Below, piece by piece: positions 44,990 to 53,900 of a stretch of 64,000 bases of DNA. Positions within the stretch are counted from its first letter, which is position 1; every line of letters starts with the position of its first letter. Both the position numbers and the translations under genes were made by a program. This DNA comes from Bacillota bacterium (GTDB lineage Bacteria; Bacillota; Clostridia; Christensenellales; Aristaeellaceae): assembly GCA_023416585.1 (NCBI GenBank), contig JAEZHM010000032.1, positions 15,937 to 79,936 on the forward strand. Direction: 5' to 3'. The notes below the pieces were generated by a model. That model made no database searches. It worked only from the letters and a program-made list of their open reading frames with translations, and was not told the origin of the DNA.

Positions 44990-46198
44990 ATGTCGCGTTC
45001 TATTTCCCGGATGTGTAAAGCCATCGCTCCTTCGGTTACGCTTAGCATTGATGCAAAAGCAAAGGATATGAAACAGCAGGGTCTGGACGTGGTGGGTTTT
45101 GGCGCCGGCGAGCCGGATTTTCCCACTCCCTCCCACATTTGTGACGCTGCCCGTGAAGCCATTGCGTTAAGGTTAACCAGGTATACCCCCTCGGAAGGGA
45201 CGCTGGCGCTGCGTAAGGCCATATGCGCAAAGTTCCAAAGAGACAATGGCCTATACTACACTCCGGGAGAAATTATTGTATCTAATGGAGCCAAGCACTC
45301 CTTGTTCACCATCTTTCAGGCGATCCTGGACGATGGGGATGAGGTGCTGATCCCCACCCCCTGCTGGGTTAGCTATCCTGAGATGGTACGCATGGCCGGA
45401 GGCGTGCCGGTATTCGTTCCCACAACGGAAGATGATGATTTCGTTCCAACAAAAGATGCCCTTGCTGAAAAGATCACTGCCCGCACCAAGGCCATCATCA
45501 TCACCAGTCCCTCCAACCCCAATGGCAGCGTCTGGTCAAAAGAGGCGCTTGAAAATGCCGCCGACCTGGCAAAAGAACATGATTTCTTTATTGTCAGCGA
45601 TGAGATATATGAAAATCTGCTCTATGACGGCCGCAGGCACATTTCCATCGCTTCCGTGTCGGAAGACGCCAAGGCCCGCACCTTTGTAGTCAACGGTCTG
45701 AGCAAATCCTATGCCATGACCGGCTGGCGCATCGGCTATTGCGCCGGGCCAATGGATGTCATTAAGGCTATGGGAAATTTTCAGAGCCAGGCTACCTCCA
45801 ACCCCAACAGCATTGCCCAGCATGCCGGCGTCACGGCGCTCACCACTGACCAGACATGCGTCAAGGAAATGGCGGAGGAGTTTGAACGCAGACGCGATTA
45901 TATGGTGGAGCATATCGGCTGGATATCGGGCCTTTCCTGCAAAAAACCCGCAGGAGCCTTCTATGTGATGATGAACATGAAAGCACTCATCGGCCATAAA
46001 TATAAAGGCCGGGAAATAAAAGGCAGCATGGATTTTGCAGAACTTCTTCTCAACGAGGAGCAGGTGGCCGTAGTACCTGGCGTTGCTTTTGAGGCGGAAG
46101 GATATTGCAGGCTCAGCTATGCCGTTTCCCTGGACGATATCAAAAAAGGCCTGGATCGTATAGAGCACTTTGTTTCTTTGCTGGAACCTCCCGTATGA
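44990..46198 (+). CDS. PLP-dependent aminotransferase (class I, aspartate/aromatic type)
   Basis: 402 residues, AGGAGG before the ATG. Fold type I marks: FGAGEPDFPTP, YTPSEGTLALR, SNGAKHSLF, SPSNPNGS, VSDEIYENLLYDG (Asp204, Tyr207), and the PLP lysine Lys239 in NGLSKSYAMTGWRIGY. C-terminal Arg in GYCRLSYAVS binds the substrate carboxylate. Probably aspartate:2-oxoglutarate transamination. It is 36 bp upstream of a citrate-synthase-like gene; the pair connects oxaloacetate, citrate and glutamate metabolism. Confidence 0.92.
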   Translation: MSRSISRMCKAIAPSVTLSIDAKAKDMKQQGLDVVGFGAGEPDFPTPSHICDAAREAIALRLTRYTPSEGTLALRKAICAKFQRDNGLYYTPGEIIVSNGAKHSLFTIFQAILDDGDEVLIPTPCWVSYPEMVRMAGGVPVFVPTTEDDDFVPTKDALAEKITARTKAIIITSPSNPNGSVWSKEALENAADLAKEHDFFIVSDEIYENLLYDGRRHISIASVSEDAKARTFVVNGLSKSYAMTGWRIGYCAGPMDVIKAMGNFQSQATSNPNSIAQHAGVTALTTDQTCVKEMAEEFERRRDYMVEHIGWISGLSCKKPAGAFYVMMNMKALIGHKYKGREIKGSMDFAELLLNEEQVAVVPGVAFEAEGYCRLSYAVSLDDIKKGLDRIEHFVSLLEPPV

Positions 46199-46234
46199 TT
46201 ATTCCATTTTTAAGAAATGATGAGGTGATTCGAA

Positions 46235-47629
46235 ATGCTCAAATTTGACCGGCGCACCAACTTAATCCAGCAGGCCAAATACAAGTACTCCCTCCAGGAT
46301 GTGAAGGAACCTAACCTGTACAGGGAAAGTTTCGATTATGCCTCTATCCCTAAAATCGCTTTCAATAACCGTCTTGTTCCCATTAACATGCCGGATGAAA
46401 TATGGCTCACCGACACCACCTTCCGGGATGGGCAGCAGAGCGTGTCGCCCTTCACGGTAGATCAGATTGTAATGCTATACAAACTCATGAGCCGCCTGGG
46501 CGGCCCCAAGGGCATTGTGCGGCAGAGCGAGTTTTTCCTCTACACCGAAAAGGACCGGGAAGCGCTGCGCCGCTGCCAGGAGCTTGATTTGCCCTTCCCC
46601 GAGATCACTACCTGGATCCGTGCCAATGAAAAGGACTTTCAATTGGTCAAGGAAGCGGGTGTCAAGGAGACGGGTATCCTGGTATCCTGCAGCGATTACC
46701 ACATCTTTAATAAAATGCATATGACTCGCGGTCAGGCCATGGAAAAATACCTGTCCATCGTCCGCGCCGCACTGGATCGCGGAATCAAGCCCCGCTGCCA
46801 TTTTGAGGATATCACCAGGGCCGATTTTTACGGATTTGTGGTTCCTTTCGCATCGGAGTTGATGCGCCTGAGCCAGGAAAGCGGTATGGCCATCAAGATC
46901 CGCGCCTGCGATACCATGGGCTATGGTGTGTCCTATCCCGGCACAGCCTTGCCCCGAAGCGTACAGGGCATCATTTATGGCCTTAGGCACTACGCCGAGG
47001 TTCCTGCTGAGGACCTGGAATGGCATGGGCACAACGACTTTTACAAGGTTGTCTGCAATGCCGGTACCGCATGGCTATACGGGTGCGCCAGTATCAACTG
47101 CTCGCTGCTTGGCATAGGCGAACGTACCGGCAACTGCCCCCTGGAAGCTATGGCCATTGAGTATCAGGCCTTACGCGGCACAACCGACAACATGGACCTG
47201 ACCGCCATCACCGAGATAGCTGATTACATGGAGCGGGAGATCGGCATTGAAATAAGCCCCCGTCAGCCCTTTGTGGGCCGCCATTTCAATGTGACAAGGG
47301 CAGGCATCCATGCCGACGGCATGCTTAAGGATGAGGAAATCTACAATATCTTCGACACAGCCAAGATACTCAACCGCCCCGCAACAGTGGCCGTAGACAG
47401 CCACAGCGGCCTGGCCGGCATCGCGCACTGGATGAACGGATACTTCAAGCTTAAGGGCGAACACGCCATCCAAAAGCACGATCCCCTTGTAGCAGCCATC
47501 AAGGAAAAGGTAGACACTCTGTACGACCAGGGCCGCAATACTGTAATGGGCGATGAGGAATTGGAGACATTGACCCGTACCATGGACCGCGAACGGTACG
47601 AAAGACTATTGTTCCACAAGAGCCGTTAA
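46235..47629 (+). CDS. HMGL-family acyl-CoA synthase, probably (Re)-citrate synthase
   Basis: 464 residues. DRE-TIM barrel: IWLTDTTFRDGQQSVSPF (Arg64, Asp65), CHFEDITRADFYGF, KIRACDTMGYGVSYPG, EWHGHNDFYK, LLGIGERTGNCPLEAM. The N-terminal YKYSLQDVKEPNLYRESFDY segment and overall text are those of the clostridial homocitrate/isopropylmalate-synthase-like group that contains the (Re)-citrate synthase of Clostridium kluyveri, as I recall it. Length and missing leucine-regulatory domain argue against LeuA. Would condense acetyl-CoA and oxaloacetate in the incomplete citric acid cycle leading to glutamate. Confidence 0.8.
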   Translation: MLKFDRRTNLIQQAKYKYSLQDVKEPNLYRESFDYASIPKIAFNNRLVPINMPDEIWLTDTTFRDGQQSVSPFTVDQIVMLYKLMSRLGGPKGIVRQSEFFLYTEKDREALRRCQELDLPFPEITTWIRANEKDFQLVKEAGVKETGILVSCSDYHIFNKMHMTRGQAMEKYLSIVRAALDRGIKPRCHFEDITRADFYGFVVPFASELMRLSQESGMAIKIRACDTMGYGVSYPGTALPRSVQGIIYGLRHYAEVPAEDLEWHGHNDFYKVVCNAGTAWLYGCASINCSLLGIGERTGNCPLEAMAIEYQALRGTTDNMDLTAITEIADYMEREIGIEISPRQPFVGRHFNVTRAGIHADGMLKDEEIYNIFDTAKILNRPATVAVDSHSGLAGIAHWMNGYFKLKGEHAIQKHDPLVAAIKEKVDTLYDQGRNTVMGDEELETLTRTMDRERYERLLFHKSR

Positions 47630-47633
47630 CCAG

Positions 47634-47691
47634 GGACTCTGCCCCTGGACCCCGATCAAGGGATATAACCCCTTGATAATCCCCATATTTT
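47634..47691. repeat. Two-hairpin intergenic repeat, copy A
   Basis: CAGGGACTCTGCCCCTGGACCCCG followed by TCAAGGGATATAACCCCTTGA and AATCCCC. Near-identical to 48597-48656 and, inverted, to 48991-49034. Contains two potential stems (GGGGC.../GCCCC and TCAAGGG/CCCTTGA). Confidence 0.75.
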
Positions 47692-47748
47692 CATTATTTC
47701 CCTTTACTATCGTCTATATGATCATTATTTCTGTATCGTATCAAAATG

Positions 47749-47780
47749 GCTCCGCTTGTAAAAGCAAGTGGGGCTATCTT
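47749..47780 (+). terminator. Terminator-like hairpin
   Basis: GCTCCGCTTG (47749-47758) pairs with CAAGTGGGGC (47765-47774) using two G-U pairs, then TATCTTTTC. Lies 120 bp after the citrate-synthase-like gene; may end that operon. Confidence 0.5.
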
Positions 47781-47871
47781 TTCATGAACCTGCAATTTGG
47801 TTTATAATGACTAAGTATGAATGCTTTTGCCCATAGCAAATTGTTGTGGGCTTTTTCTTGCCCAAAACCAT

Positions 47872-47900
47872 TTGACAAACTCCCTCATGTTGTGTATCCT
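47872..47900 (+). promoter_or_regulatory. Sigma-A promoter of the SGNH hydrolase gene
   Basis: TTGACA (47872-47877), 17-base spacer, TATCCT (47895-47900), 64 bp before the ATG at 47965. The position also shows that the longer frame from 47821 is not the start. Confidence 0.8.
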
Positions 47901-47964
47901 TCAAGCATCGAAATCGTCATGTTTATCTCATACACTATACTACAACAGAAAAGGAGTGCTCCCC

Positions 47965-48597
47965 ATGCGACCCATCTTTCAACAGGGCGACCTGGTTCTC
48001 TTTCAGGGCGATTCCATTACCGACTGCGGCCGCAACCGCCTTGAGCCCGGCAACTTGGGCTTTGGCTATGCCTATATGGCTGCAAGCCTCTTTTCCGCCC
48101 GCTATCCGGAGCTCGGTATCACCTTTTTAAACCGCGGTGTAAGCGGTGACCGGGCCAGCGACATGCTGCTTCGGTGGCAGGAGGATTGCATAGCTCTCCA
48201 GCCGGACTGGGTTTCAATCCTCATTGGCATCAACGATACCTGGCGCTTTTTTGATTCGAATACGCGCACTACCGCAGCCGAGTTTTCAGAGCACTACCGG
48301 GCCATGCTGGAGGATGTGCGCACCCGCACCAATGCCAGCCTGATCCTTTGTGAACCCTTCCTTTTGCCCATTCCGGAGGATCGGGCCGCCTGGAGAGAAG
48401 ACCTGGATCCTAAGATCCACATCGTACGCTCCCTGGCCCGGGAATATGGCGCAATCTATGTTCCCTTTGACGGCATCTTTGCCCAGGCCAGTACCCGCCA
48501 GGAGCTGTCCTTCTGGGCCGCCGACGGCGTACACCCCACCCCTGCCGGTTCCGCACTCATGGCAGAAGCGTGGCTTGATGCCGTGATGACCGACTAA
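47965..48597 (+). CDS. SGNH/GDSL-family hydrolase
   Basis: 210 residues from ATG 47965 (AAAGGAG upstream, promoter at 47872-47900). Block I FQGDSITDCGRN with the catalytic Ser17, block II NRGVSGDRASDML (Gly), block III IGINDTW (Asn), block V AADGVHPTPAG with Asp and His. Cytosolic, no signal peptide. Acts as an esterase or lipase, possibly on acetylated carbohydrate; substrate not evident. Monocistronic. Confidence 0.9.
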   Translation: MRPIFQQGDLVLFQGDSITDCGRNRLEPGNLGFGYAYMAASLFSARYPELGITFLNRGVSGDRASDMLLRWQEDCIALQPDWVSILIGINDTWRFFDSNTRTTAAEFSEHYRAMLEDVRTRTNASLILCEPFLLPIPEDRAAWREDLDPKIHIVRSLAREYGAIYVPFDGIFAQASTRQELSFWAADGVHPTPAGSALMAEAWLDAVMTD

Positions 48598-48656
48598 CCC
48601 TGGGGCTCTGCCCCTGGGAACCCCGCTCAAGGGATATAACCACTTGAGAATCCCCA
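48597..48656. repeat. Two-hairpin intergenic repeat, copy B
   Basis: CCCTGGGGCTCTGCCCCTGG, then ACCCCGCTCAAGGGATATAACC, CACTTGAGAATCCCC; same family as 47634-47691. It begins at the stop codon of the SGNH hydrolase gene. Confidence 0.75.
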
Positions 48657-48734
48657 TTATGTAATAGCTATTGAATCCATATAAATCGGCACCTATGAAC
48701 ACGAACTCCGAAAGTATACCCAACCCCGCTGATT

Positions 48735-48811
48735 GTCATCCTGAACGTAGTGAAGGATCTTGTATCTCCATGCTGCTAAAAGATCCTTCGTCACACGCTC
48801 CTCAGGATGAC
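48735..48811. repeat. Inverted-repeat element with GTCATCCTGA ... GAAGGATCTT arms
   Basis: Left arm GTCATCCTGA-acgtagt-GAAGGATCTT and right arm the complement with a longer insert (AAGATCCTTC ... TCAGGATGAC). 77 bp, MITE-like. A related half is at 62110-62136. Similar GTCATCCTGAGCG/GAAGGATCT repeats are common in unrelated bacterial genomes. Confidence 0.75.
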
Positions 48812-48990
48812 TGTTCGCGTTATTTATATGTTTTCTATATGCTAGTAATCATCGGCGCCTTCATGTTTTCAAAAAGTATCATGCATACTAAGTGAGCGAT
48901 TACTATCCACGACTTGATAAAATAATCGCCCGTATTGTTTGGTTTCCATTCTCATGGCAGGATAATGCCTTAATGTCTTTATTACCTTAA

Positions 48991-49150
48991 TAGAGGGATT
49001 TCAAAGGGATGTATCCCTTTGACGGGGTCCAGGGTGAGTGAGCCGAGCGCCGCCGGTGGCGGATAAAGCAAGGCGAAGGAATCAAGCGAAAAGGAGCAAT
49101 GCGAGCGGCAGCGAAGCAGGGCGACTATTGAGCTTGCGGAACAGAGCCCC
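48991..49150. repeat. Composite dispersed repeat, copy R3 (inverted)
   Basis: Complement of the R1/R2 family (CCGCCGGTGGCGGATAAAGCAAGGCGAAGG, GCAATGCGAGCG, ATTGAGC) joined to an inverted copy of the CAAGGGAT repeat (GATTTCAAAGGGATGTATCCCTTTGACGGGGTCCAGG). It runs into the 3' end of the EamA gene and supplies that protein's last few residues. Confidence 0.72.
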
Positions 49151-50012
49151 TGGTGGGACGGTAATTGAACAAAGCCACGCCGGAAAGAATCACCGCGCCG
49201 CCGAGAAGGGTAGAAATATCGGGGGTCTCTCCATTGATAAGAAAGCCTGCCAAGCCGCTCAAGAAGGGTGTAATGAACATATAATTACTCACATCACTGG
49301 TCCTGGGCGCCCTTTGGAAGGCAGCCGACCATGTGACATACGCCACAGCGCTGGGGAATACGCCAAGCAGCGTAACATACAGCCAGAATTCCAAAGCGGC
49401 AGTCTTCGCTTCCGCTATACCTTGAGGCAGGAATATGCACAAAAGCAGCGTACCGCAAAAGATGCTGTATACGGCGGACTTAAGCGAAGAATAGGTTCTG
49501 GTCAGCCTGCGCTGTATGATGTTGTACAGGCTGATGCAGCTCACCGCAGCCATCAGCCACAGCACACCTTCATTGATTGCCAGCACGCCCCTCCATAGCG
49601 TCAGGATCAGGATGCCCGAAAACTCAACCGCCACTGCAATCCACTTGAGGGCTTTTAACCTTTCCTTGTAAAACAGACGTGCCAGCAAAGCGGTGAGTAC
49701 AGGCGTCACGGCCAGCATCACGCTGGCTGTCGCCGATGTCACAAGATCGTTGCCCAGGTTGAATACCACCATATAAATCGCAAATCCCAGTGCGCCGGAC
49801 AGCAGAAACCAGCCCATGTCCTTCATGCGGGGTGGGCGCAGCTTTTTTAGCAGCACCACGGGTAGGAGCACGGCGCTGGCCGCCATATACCGCCAAATCC
49901 CCAGTCCGTAAGCTGAAAAGTGGTTCATGGCCAGGTGTGTGATGGGAAATGCCAGCGACCAGAACACAATGGTGGTCAAAGCGTAGGGATGAAAGCTATC
50001 CTTCCACCTCAT
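49125..50012 (-). CDS. EamA/DMT-family transporter
   Basis: 295 residues, about ten hydrophobic helices in two EamA halves (TTIVFWSLAFPITHLAMNHF, WFLLSGALGFAIYMVVFNLG, VMLAVTPVLTALLARLFYKE; VLWLMAAVSCISLYNII, VTLLGVFPSAVAYVTWSAAF, FITPFLSGLAGFLINGE). Drug/metabolite exporter superfamily, substrate unknown. Start ATG 50012 follows minus-strand GGAGG by 5 bases. The last residues (PTRGSVPQAQ) are read from repeat R3, so the original C-terminus was altered by repeat insertion. Confidence 0.9.
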   Translation of the reverse strand: MRWKDSFHPYALTTIVFWSLAFPITHLAMNHFSAYGLGIWRYMAASAVLLPVVLLKKLRPPRMKDMGWFLLSGALGFAIYMVVFNLGNDLVTSATASVMLAVTPVLTALLARLFYKERLKALKWIAVAVEFSGILILTLWRGVLAINEGVLWLMAAVSCISLYNIIQRRLTRTYSSLKSAVYSIFCGTLLLCIFLPQGIAEAKTAALEFWLYVTLLGVFPSAVAYVTWSAAFQRAPRTSDVSNYMFITPFLSGLAGFLINGETPDISTLLGGAVILSGVALFNYRPTRGSVPQAQ

Positions 50013-50117
50013 ACATACCTCCAAAAAAGCCCCGGCGGGCCGCATGCAAGCAGTGTAGCCTAAGCGTTCCGCCGGAGCAAGTTTTTTATATGTACTTTCC
50101 CTGTGTTTTCAAATTTT

Positions 50118-53100
50118 TCACATCGGATATGTCTGGTTCTGCGCGGCCGGCTGCCTTGCGTCATGCTGCACATCATCCGGCTGAAGGAATGACTTAGGTG
50201 GCTTTACAGCGCTCTTACTCTCCGCCATCATGCCAATCTCCCACTTTTCCCCCATCACACCTTCCACATACGCCCGGGCAACCAGCGGATCATACTGGGT
50301 TCCTGCGCAGCGGCGCACCTCCAAAAGCGCGTCCTTTGGCGTCATGGGCTGTTTGTAAGTGCGCGGGGATACCATGGCGTCATAGCCGTCTGCCACGGCG
50401 ATGATTCTTGCAATCAGGCTAATATTATCCCCAACAATGCCTTTGGGATAGCCATTGCCGTCCCAACGCTCATGATGCTCCAATACAAAGGGGGCGATAT
50501 GGGCAAGGCCATGAACGGAGTTAAGCAGGCGGTAGCCCACCTCGCTGTGCCGACGCATTTCCCTGAGTTCTCCCTCATCCAGCCGTGTTGTCTTTTCCAA
50601 AATCTTCTGGTCAATGCCGATCTTGCCTATGTCATGCATTACCCCGGCCTGATATGCCTGATCCACTTCCTCCGGCGTAAGATCCATGACAAGGGCAATT
50701 TTTTTGCTGAGTTCCCCCACCTTTTGAGAATGCTGCATCTCCCGCGGGCTTCTTTGATACAATGTCTGCAATATCTGGTGTACGGCTCGGCGGCGCATTT
50801 CGACCCCTTCGGTCAGCTTGTGGCGGTACATATTGTCTTCCGCCTGGCGGAACACGTCGCTGTAGGAAACTTGAAGTGAATGCTTTACCGCAAACCCAAT
50901 GGATGCGGAAAAGACAAGCATACCCGTGGACTCGCCAGCTATCTCCTGTTGTATGCGCCGGCAGTACGCCTCTGCCGCTGTGGCATCGGTATTGGGCAGC
51001 AGAAGCACAAACTCATCCCCGCCCATATGGAATATCATTTCCTCATCGCACAGCCTTCTTAATACCTCGGCTGTCCGCGTAAGCAGAAGATCTCCCATCT
51101 GATGGCCGAAAGCGTCATTGGTAAGCTTCAGGCCGTTCAAGTCTGCCATGATGATGGCCAGGGGCAGCTTTTCAGGCTTATCTATACGCATGATCTGCTG
51201 CATGTACCGGCGGCGATTATTAATCCCCGTCAATTGATCATGATAGCTCAGGTATTCGATCTTCTCCAACCGAAGCTTTCGCTCGGTGATATCCCTGGCC
51301 AGCAAAAGTACAGATTCCTGGTTGATAGGAAGAAGCCGACCCTCAAAGTGCCTGATTCTTCCGGTATAATCCAGGGAATACTCAAAAACCTGCATAGCAC
51401 TTTGTTTAAGCGCTTCCCTGACATAGCTCAGCATTGGCTCAGCTGTTTCCGGAGGCAGAACATCAGTCACCAGCCTGTTTATAAAGCGCTCCGGCGGATC
51501 ATACAGTTCCTCCGGCCTGTAGGAGGCATGATAATGGGTGATCCTGCCTTCAGGGGTAATGATGAAGAACAGGTCAGGAATGGCATGGAGCATTGCTGTA
51601 TTGCGTTCCTGAGCGCTCCTTAGCTTTTGATCATTGTCATATCGCTCCACAGCCCGGCCAAGGGAGTCGGCAAACAGGCGCAATACGCCCTGTTCCATTA
51701 CCGTCCACTCCCTGGTTTGGCGGCATTCGTCAAAACCTACAAAGCCCCAGAGTAAATCCCCGGCAAAAACGGGCAGAATCAGAACGGATTGTATGTTCTG
51801 CCCTTCCAGCATCATGCGGACATTGCCGGGCTGCAAATCCTTCACATCAGCTAAAAACGCCTTCCCATCCCGAAGGATCGGCAAAATATCCCGCATCTTG
51901 TCCGCGTATATTTTCTGACGATTTGGATTATCGATTTGTGAAACATCATCCCCAGCGCACCATTCGGCCTTTGGGCTGACACTGTACAGCTTACCATCTG
52001 CATACACACTCTCAAACAAGTAGCCCCGGCTTACGTTAAGCGCCTCGCCCATCAAGGCAAGCACCCTTGGAATGATTTGCCTGTAATCCTGAACGCCCAA
52101 AAGATCCTGCGTCAAGCCAATGATAGTCATCAGCAGCTTATCCTTTGTGCGCAGTTCCTGCTCAATCGTTTTGCGGGCGGTAATATCAGAAAGGATCACC
52201 GCCACCTGGCCTGGCAAAGGCGCATATACCCTTATGCCAAAATACCTTTTCTTTTCATTCCAATACCTTTCAAACCGGGGTACTTCCTCACCCTTGGCAG
52301 TACTCAAAAGCGCCGCTTTCCAGCCTTCATCCAGTATGGGAAAAACATCCCCCATCCTTTGTCCAGGCAATAGCGCGGCAGCCTCAACGCCGACCGACTT
52401 TGCAAACGCCTCGTTTCCGTGCAGGCAAACGTATTCTTCGGGATTTCTGCCCGCACCCGCTTCAAACACGGCGAGACCCTGCTGCATCTGTGTGATTAGA
52501 AGGCGGTACTGTTCCTCACTGGCCCGAAGACGCTGATGCTGGCTGCGCCTGTCGGTCACATCTGTCATTTGATAATGATTCAGACCCCGCCGTGCATCAA
52601 ATTCGCTTTTTCGCACATCAAGCCACCTTACAGGATCATCAGCAGGAAAGCCTGCAGGCTTCCTGCGTTCGATTGCACGCTCCAGATGGCTGTAAAGCGC
52701 TGCGGGCTCCAAATCTATAACGCCGGGAAGCAAGGAAGCCTCCCTGTTGGACTTCTTTAGCTCATCACCTTTGAACAAGAACGCCGGCTCCGTGCAATCG
52801 CCAAACATATTCTCCCAGCGGTTTAGCTGCGTCTGCATCAAATCGTTCTTGCCTTCCCCCCATAGGGATACGGATCCCAGAAATAGCAAGAATACGGGCG
52901 TTGGATCAACGATCCTATCCAGTCCCAAGAACAGCCATAAGACGCAAGGCAAAAGCGAAGCAAAGAAAACAAACAACAGGATAAACCGGTGCCTGTCTGA
53001 CCCTTGCCTCGTCTTATGTAATGCGTTTCCTAATTTCCACAGAGCATATAGGAGGAATGCGGCGCAATACCCATACAAAGCATAAAACAACGGCCCTTTC

Positions 53101-53531
53101 GTAAAGTACAGCGATCTGTAACCACCAATGGACCGGTGGACAGTTTCACCGTAATATAAGCCGTGTAGTGGATTAAGCACAAACAGAAGCCATAATACAA
53201 ACGTCAGGGAATAAAGCGCTGCCTGAAGCCGGCGCGTCGCTGCTTCATTCATAGTCAACCGTCGGATACAAAGGATGCCTAAAGCGGGCAAAGAGGCCTG
53301 CATCAAAAATGATACGCTGCGCAAAGCCAGCTCAACAGCGGTATTTTCAATCTGCATCTCCAGATAATATTCAAAAGAAAACAGGGCGCAGCATAACAGC
53401 AGCAAAGAATACCAGGGGTTCCCATCCTTTTTCCCTTGCCGCCAGAAACGAATGCCCATCCATGTGTAAAGCGCCGCCATAACCGGGACGATATTAACAA
53501 AGAACCGGATCAGGATGACGCCTACATCCAT
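50118..53531 (-). CDS. Multidomain membrane sensor with PAS/GAF, GGDEF and HD-GYP domains
   Basis: 1137 residues. About seven N-terminal membrane segments (1-230), PAS-like segments, a GAF domain (VLALMGEALNVSRGYLFESV ... VLILPVFAGDLLWGFVGFDE), a further PAS (LHAIPDLFFIITPEGRITHY), a GGDEF domain with intact FHMGGDEFVLLL and DQLTGINNRR, and an HD-GYP domain (AGVMHDIGKIGID, LEHHERWDGNGYP). Both cyclase and phosphodiesterase sites look intact apart from GNGYP instead of GYP context; the inhibitory RxxD site is absent (CDEE). Likely makes or removes cyclic di-GMP according to membrane or cytosolic signals. Divergent from the radical SAM gene. Confidence 0.9.
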   Translation of the reverse strand: MDVGVILIRFFVNIVPVMAALYTWMGIRFWRQGKKDGNPWYSLLLLCCALFSFEYYLEMQIENTAVELALRSVSFLMQASLPALGILCIRRLTMNEAATRRLQAALYSLTFVLWLLFVLNPLHGLYYGETVHRSIGGYRSLYFTKGPLFYALYGYCAAFLLYALWKLGNALHKTRQGSDRHRFILLFVFFASLLPCVLWLFLGLDRIVDPTPVFLLFLGSVSLWGEGKNDLMQTQLNRWENMFGDCTEPAFLFKGDELKKSNREASLLPGVIDLEPAALYSHLERAIERRKPAGFPADDPVRWLDVRKSEFDARRGLNHYQMTDVTDRRSQHQRLRASEEQYRLLITQMQQGLAVFEAGAGRNPEEYVCLHGNEAFAKSVGVEAAALLPGQRMGDVFPILDEGWKAALLSTAKGEEVPRFERYWNEKKRYFGIRVYAPLPGQVAVILSDITARKTIEQELRTKDKLLMTIIGLTQDLLGVQDYRQIIPRVLALMGEALNVSRGYLFESVYADGKLYSVSPKAEWCAGDDVSQIDNPNRQKIYADKMRDILPILRDGKAFLADVKDLQPGNVRMMLEGQNIQSVLILPVFAGDLLWGFVGFDECRQTREWTVMEQGVLRLFADSLGRAVERYDNDQKLRSAQERNTAMLHAIPDLFFIITPEGRITHYHASYRPEELYDPPERFINRLVTDVLPPETAEPMLSYVREALKQSAMQVFEYSLDYTGRIRHFEGRLLPINQESVLLLARDITERKLRLEKIEYLSYHDQLTGINNRRRYMQQIMRIDKPEKLPLAIIMADLNGLKLTNDAFGHQMGDLLLTRTAEVLRRLCDEEMIFHMGGDEFVLLLPNTDATAAEAYCRRIQQEIAGESTGMLVFSASIGFAVKHSLQVSYSDVFRQAEDNMYRHKLTEGVEMRRRAVHQILQTLYQRSPREMQHSQKVGELSKKIALVMDLTPEEVDQAYQAGVMHDIGKIGIDQKILEKTTRLDEGELREMRRHSEVGYRLLNSVHGLAHIAPFVLEHHERWDGNGYPKGIVGDNISLIARIIAVADGYDAMVSPRTYKQPMTPKDALLEVRRCAGTQYDPLVARAYVEGVMGEKWEIGMMAESKSAVKPPKSFLQPDDVQHDARQPAAQNQTYPM

Positions 53532-53900
53532 GAAGCTGCGCCTCCCAGCACCCCGTGTATAAAATAAACGATTATAGTCCGCCTTATGGCGTTTTTTTAC
53601 ATTATGTCACGAATATACACGCTTGTCAATCCGCATTCAGCCATGCAACTGGAGCATATGAGGGGAGAAATATACCACCTATTTGTATAATTTGGCGAAA
53701 AAGCGCAACTATTTAATAGAATATTCAAGCATCTAAATACAACATGTGTAAATATCAAACAAAAAATGCGCCCGCGAAGCAATCATATCCCGCCTTTTCT
53801 TCCCCTTATGCTTATGGTATACTATGGAAATTATATAGCATCAGCATATGCGGTTTTCCTGGCTGCAAGCCTATACGGGCAAAAGAGAGGCGTCGCTAAA
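53532..53900 (+). promoter_or_regulatory. Divergent region with extended -10 promoter for the radical SAM operon
   Basis: 369 bp, no gene. TATGGTATACT has an extended -10 with TATACT at 53818-53823, about 77 bp before the ATG at 53901; no good -35 is seen. On the minus side TATAAT near 53570 may serve the GGDEF/HD-GYP gene. Confidence 0.5.

Noticed and set aside
44766..45071. Plus-strand 101-codon frame upstream of the aminotransferase
   Set aside because: Crosses a terminator and overlaps the aminotransferase start in another frame; no ribosome site.
48735..48811. CRISPR repeat
   Set aside because: Arms are a single inverted pair, not direct repeats with spacers; no Cas gene in the window.
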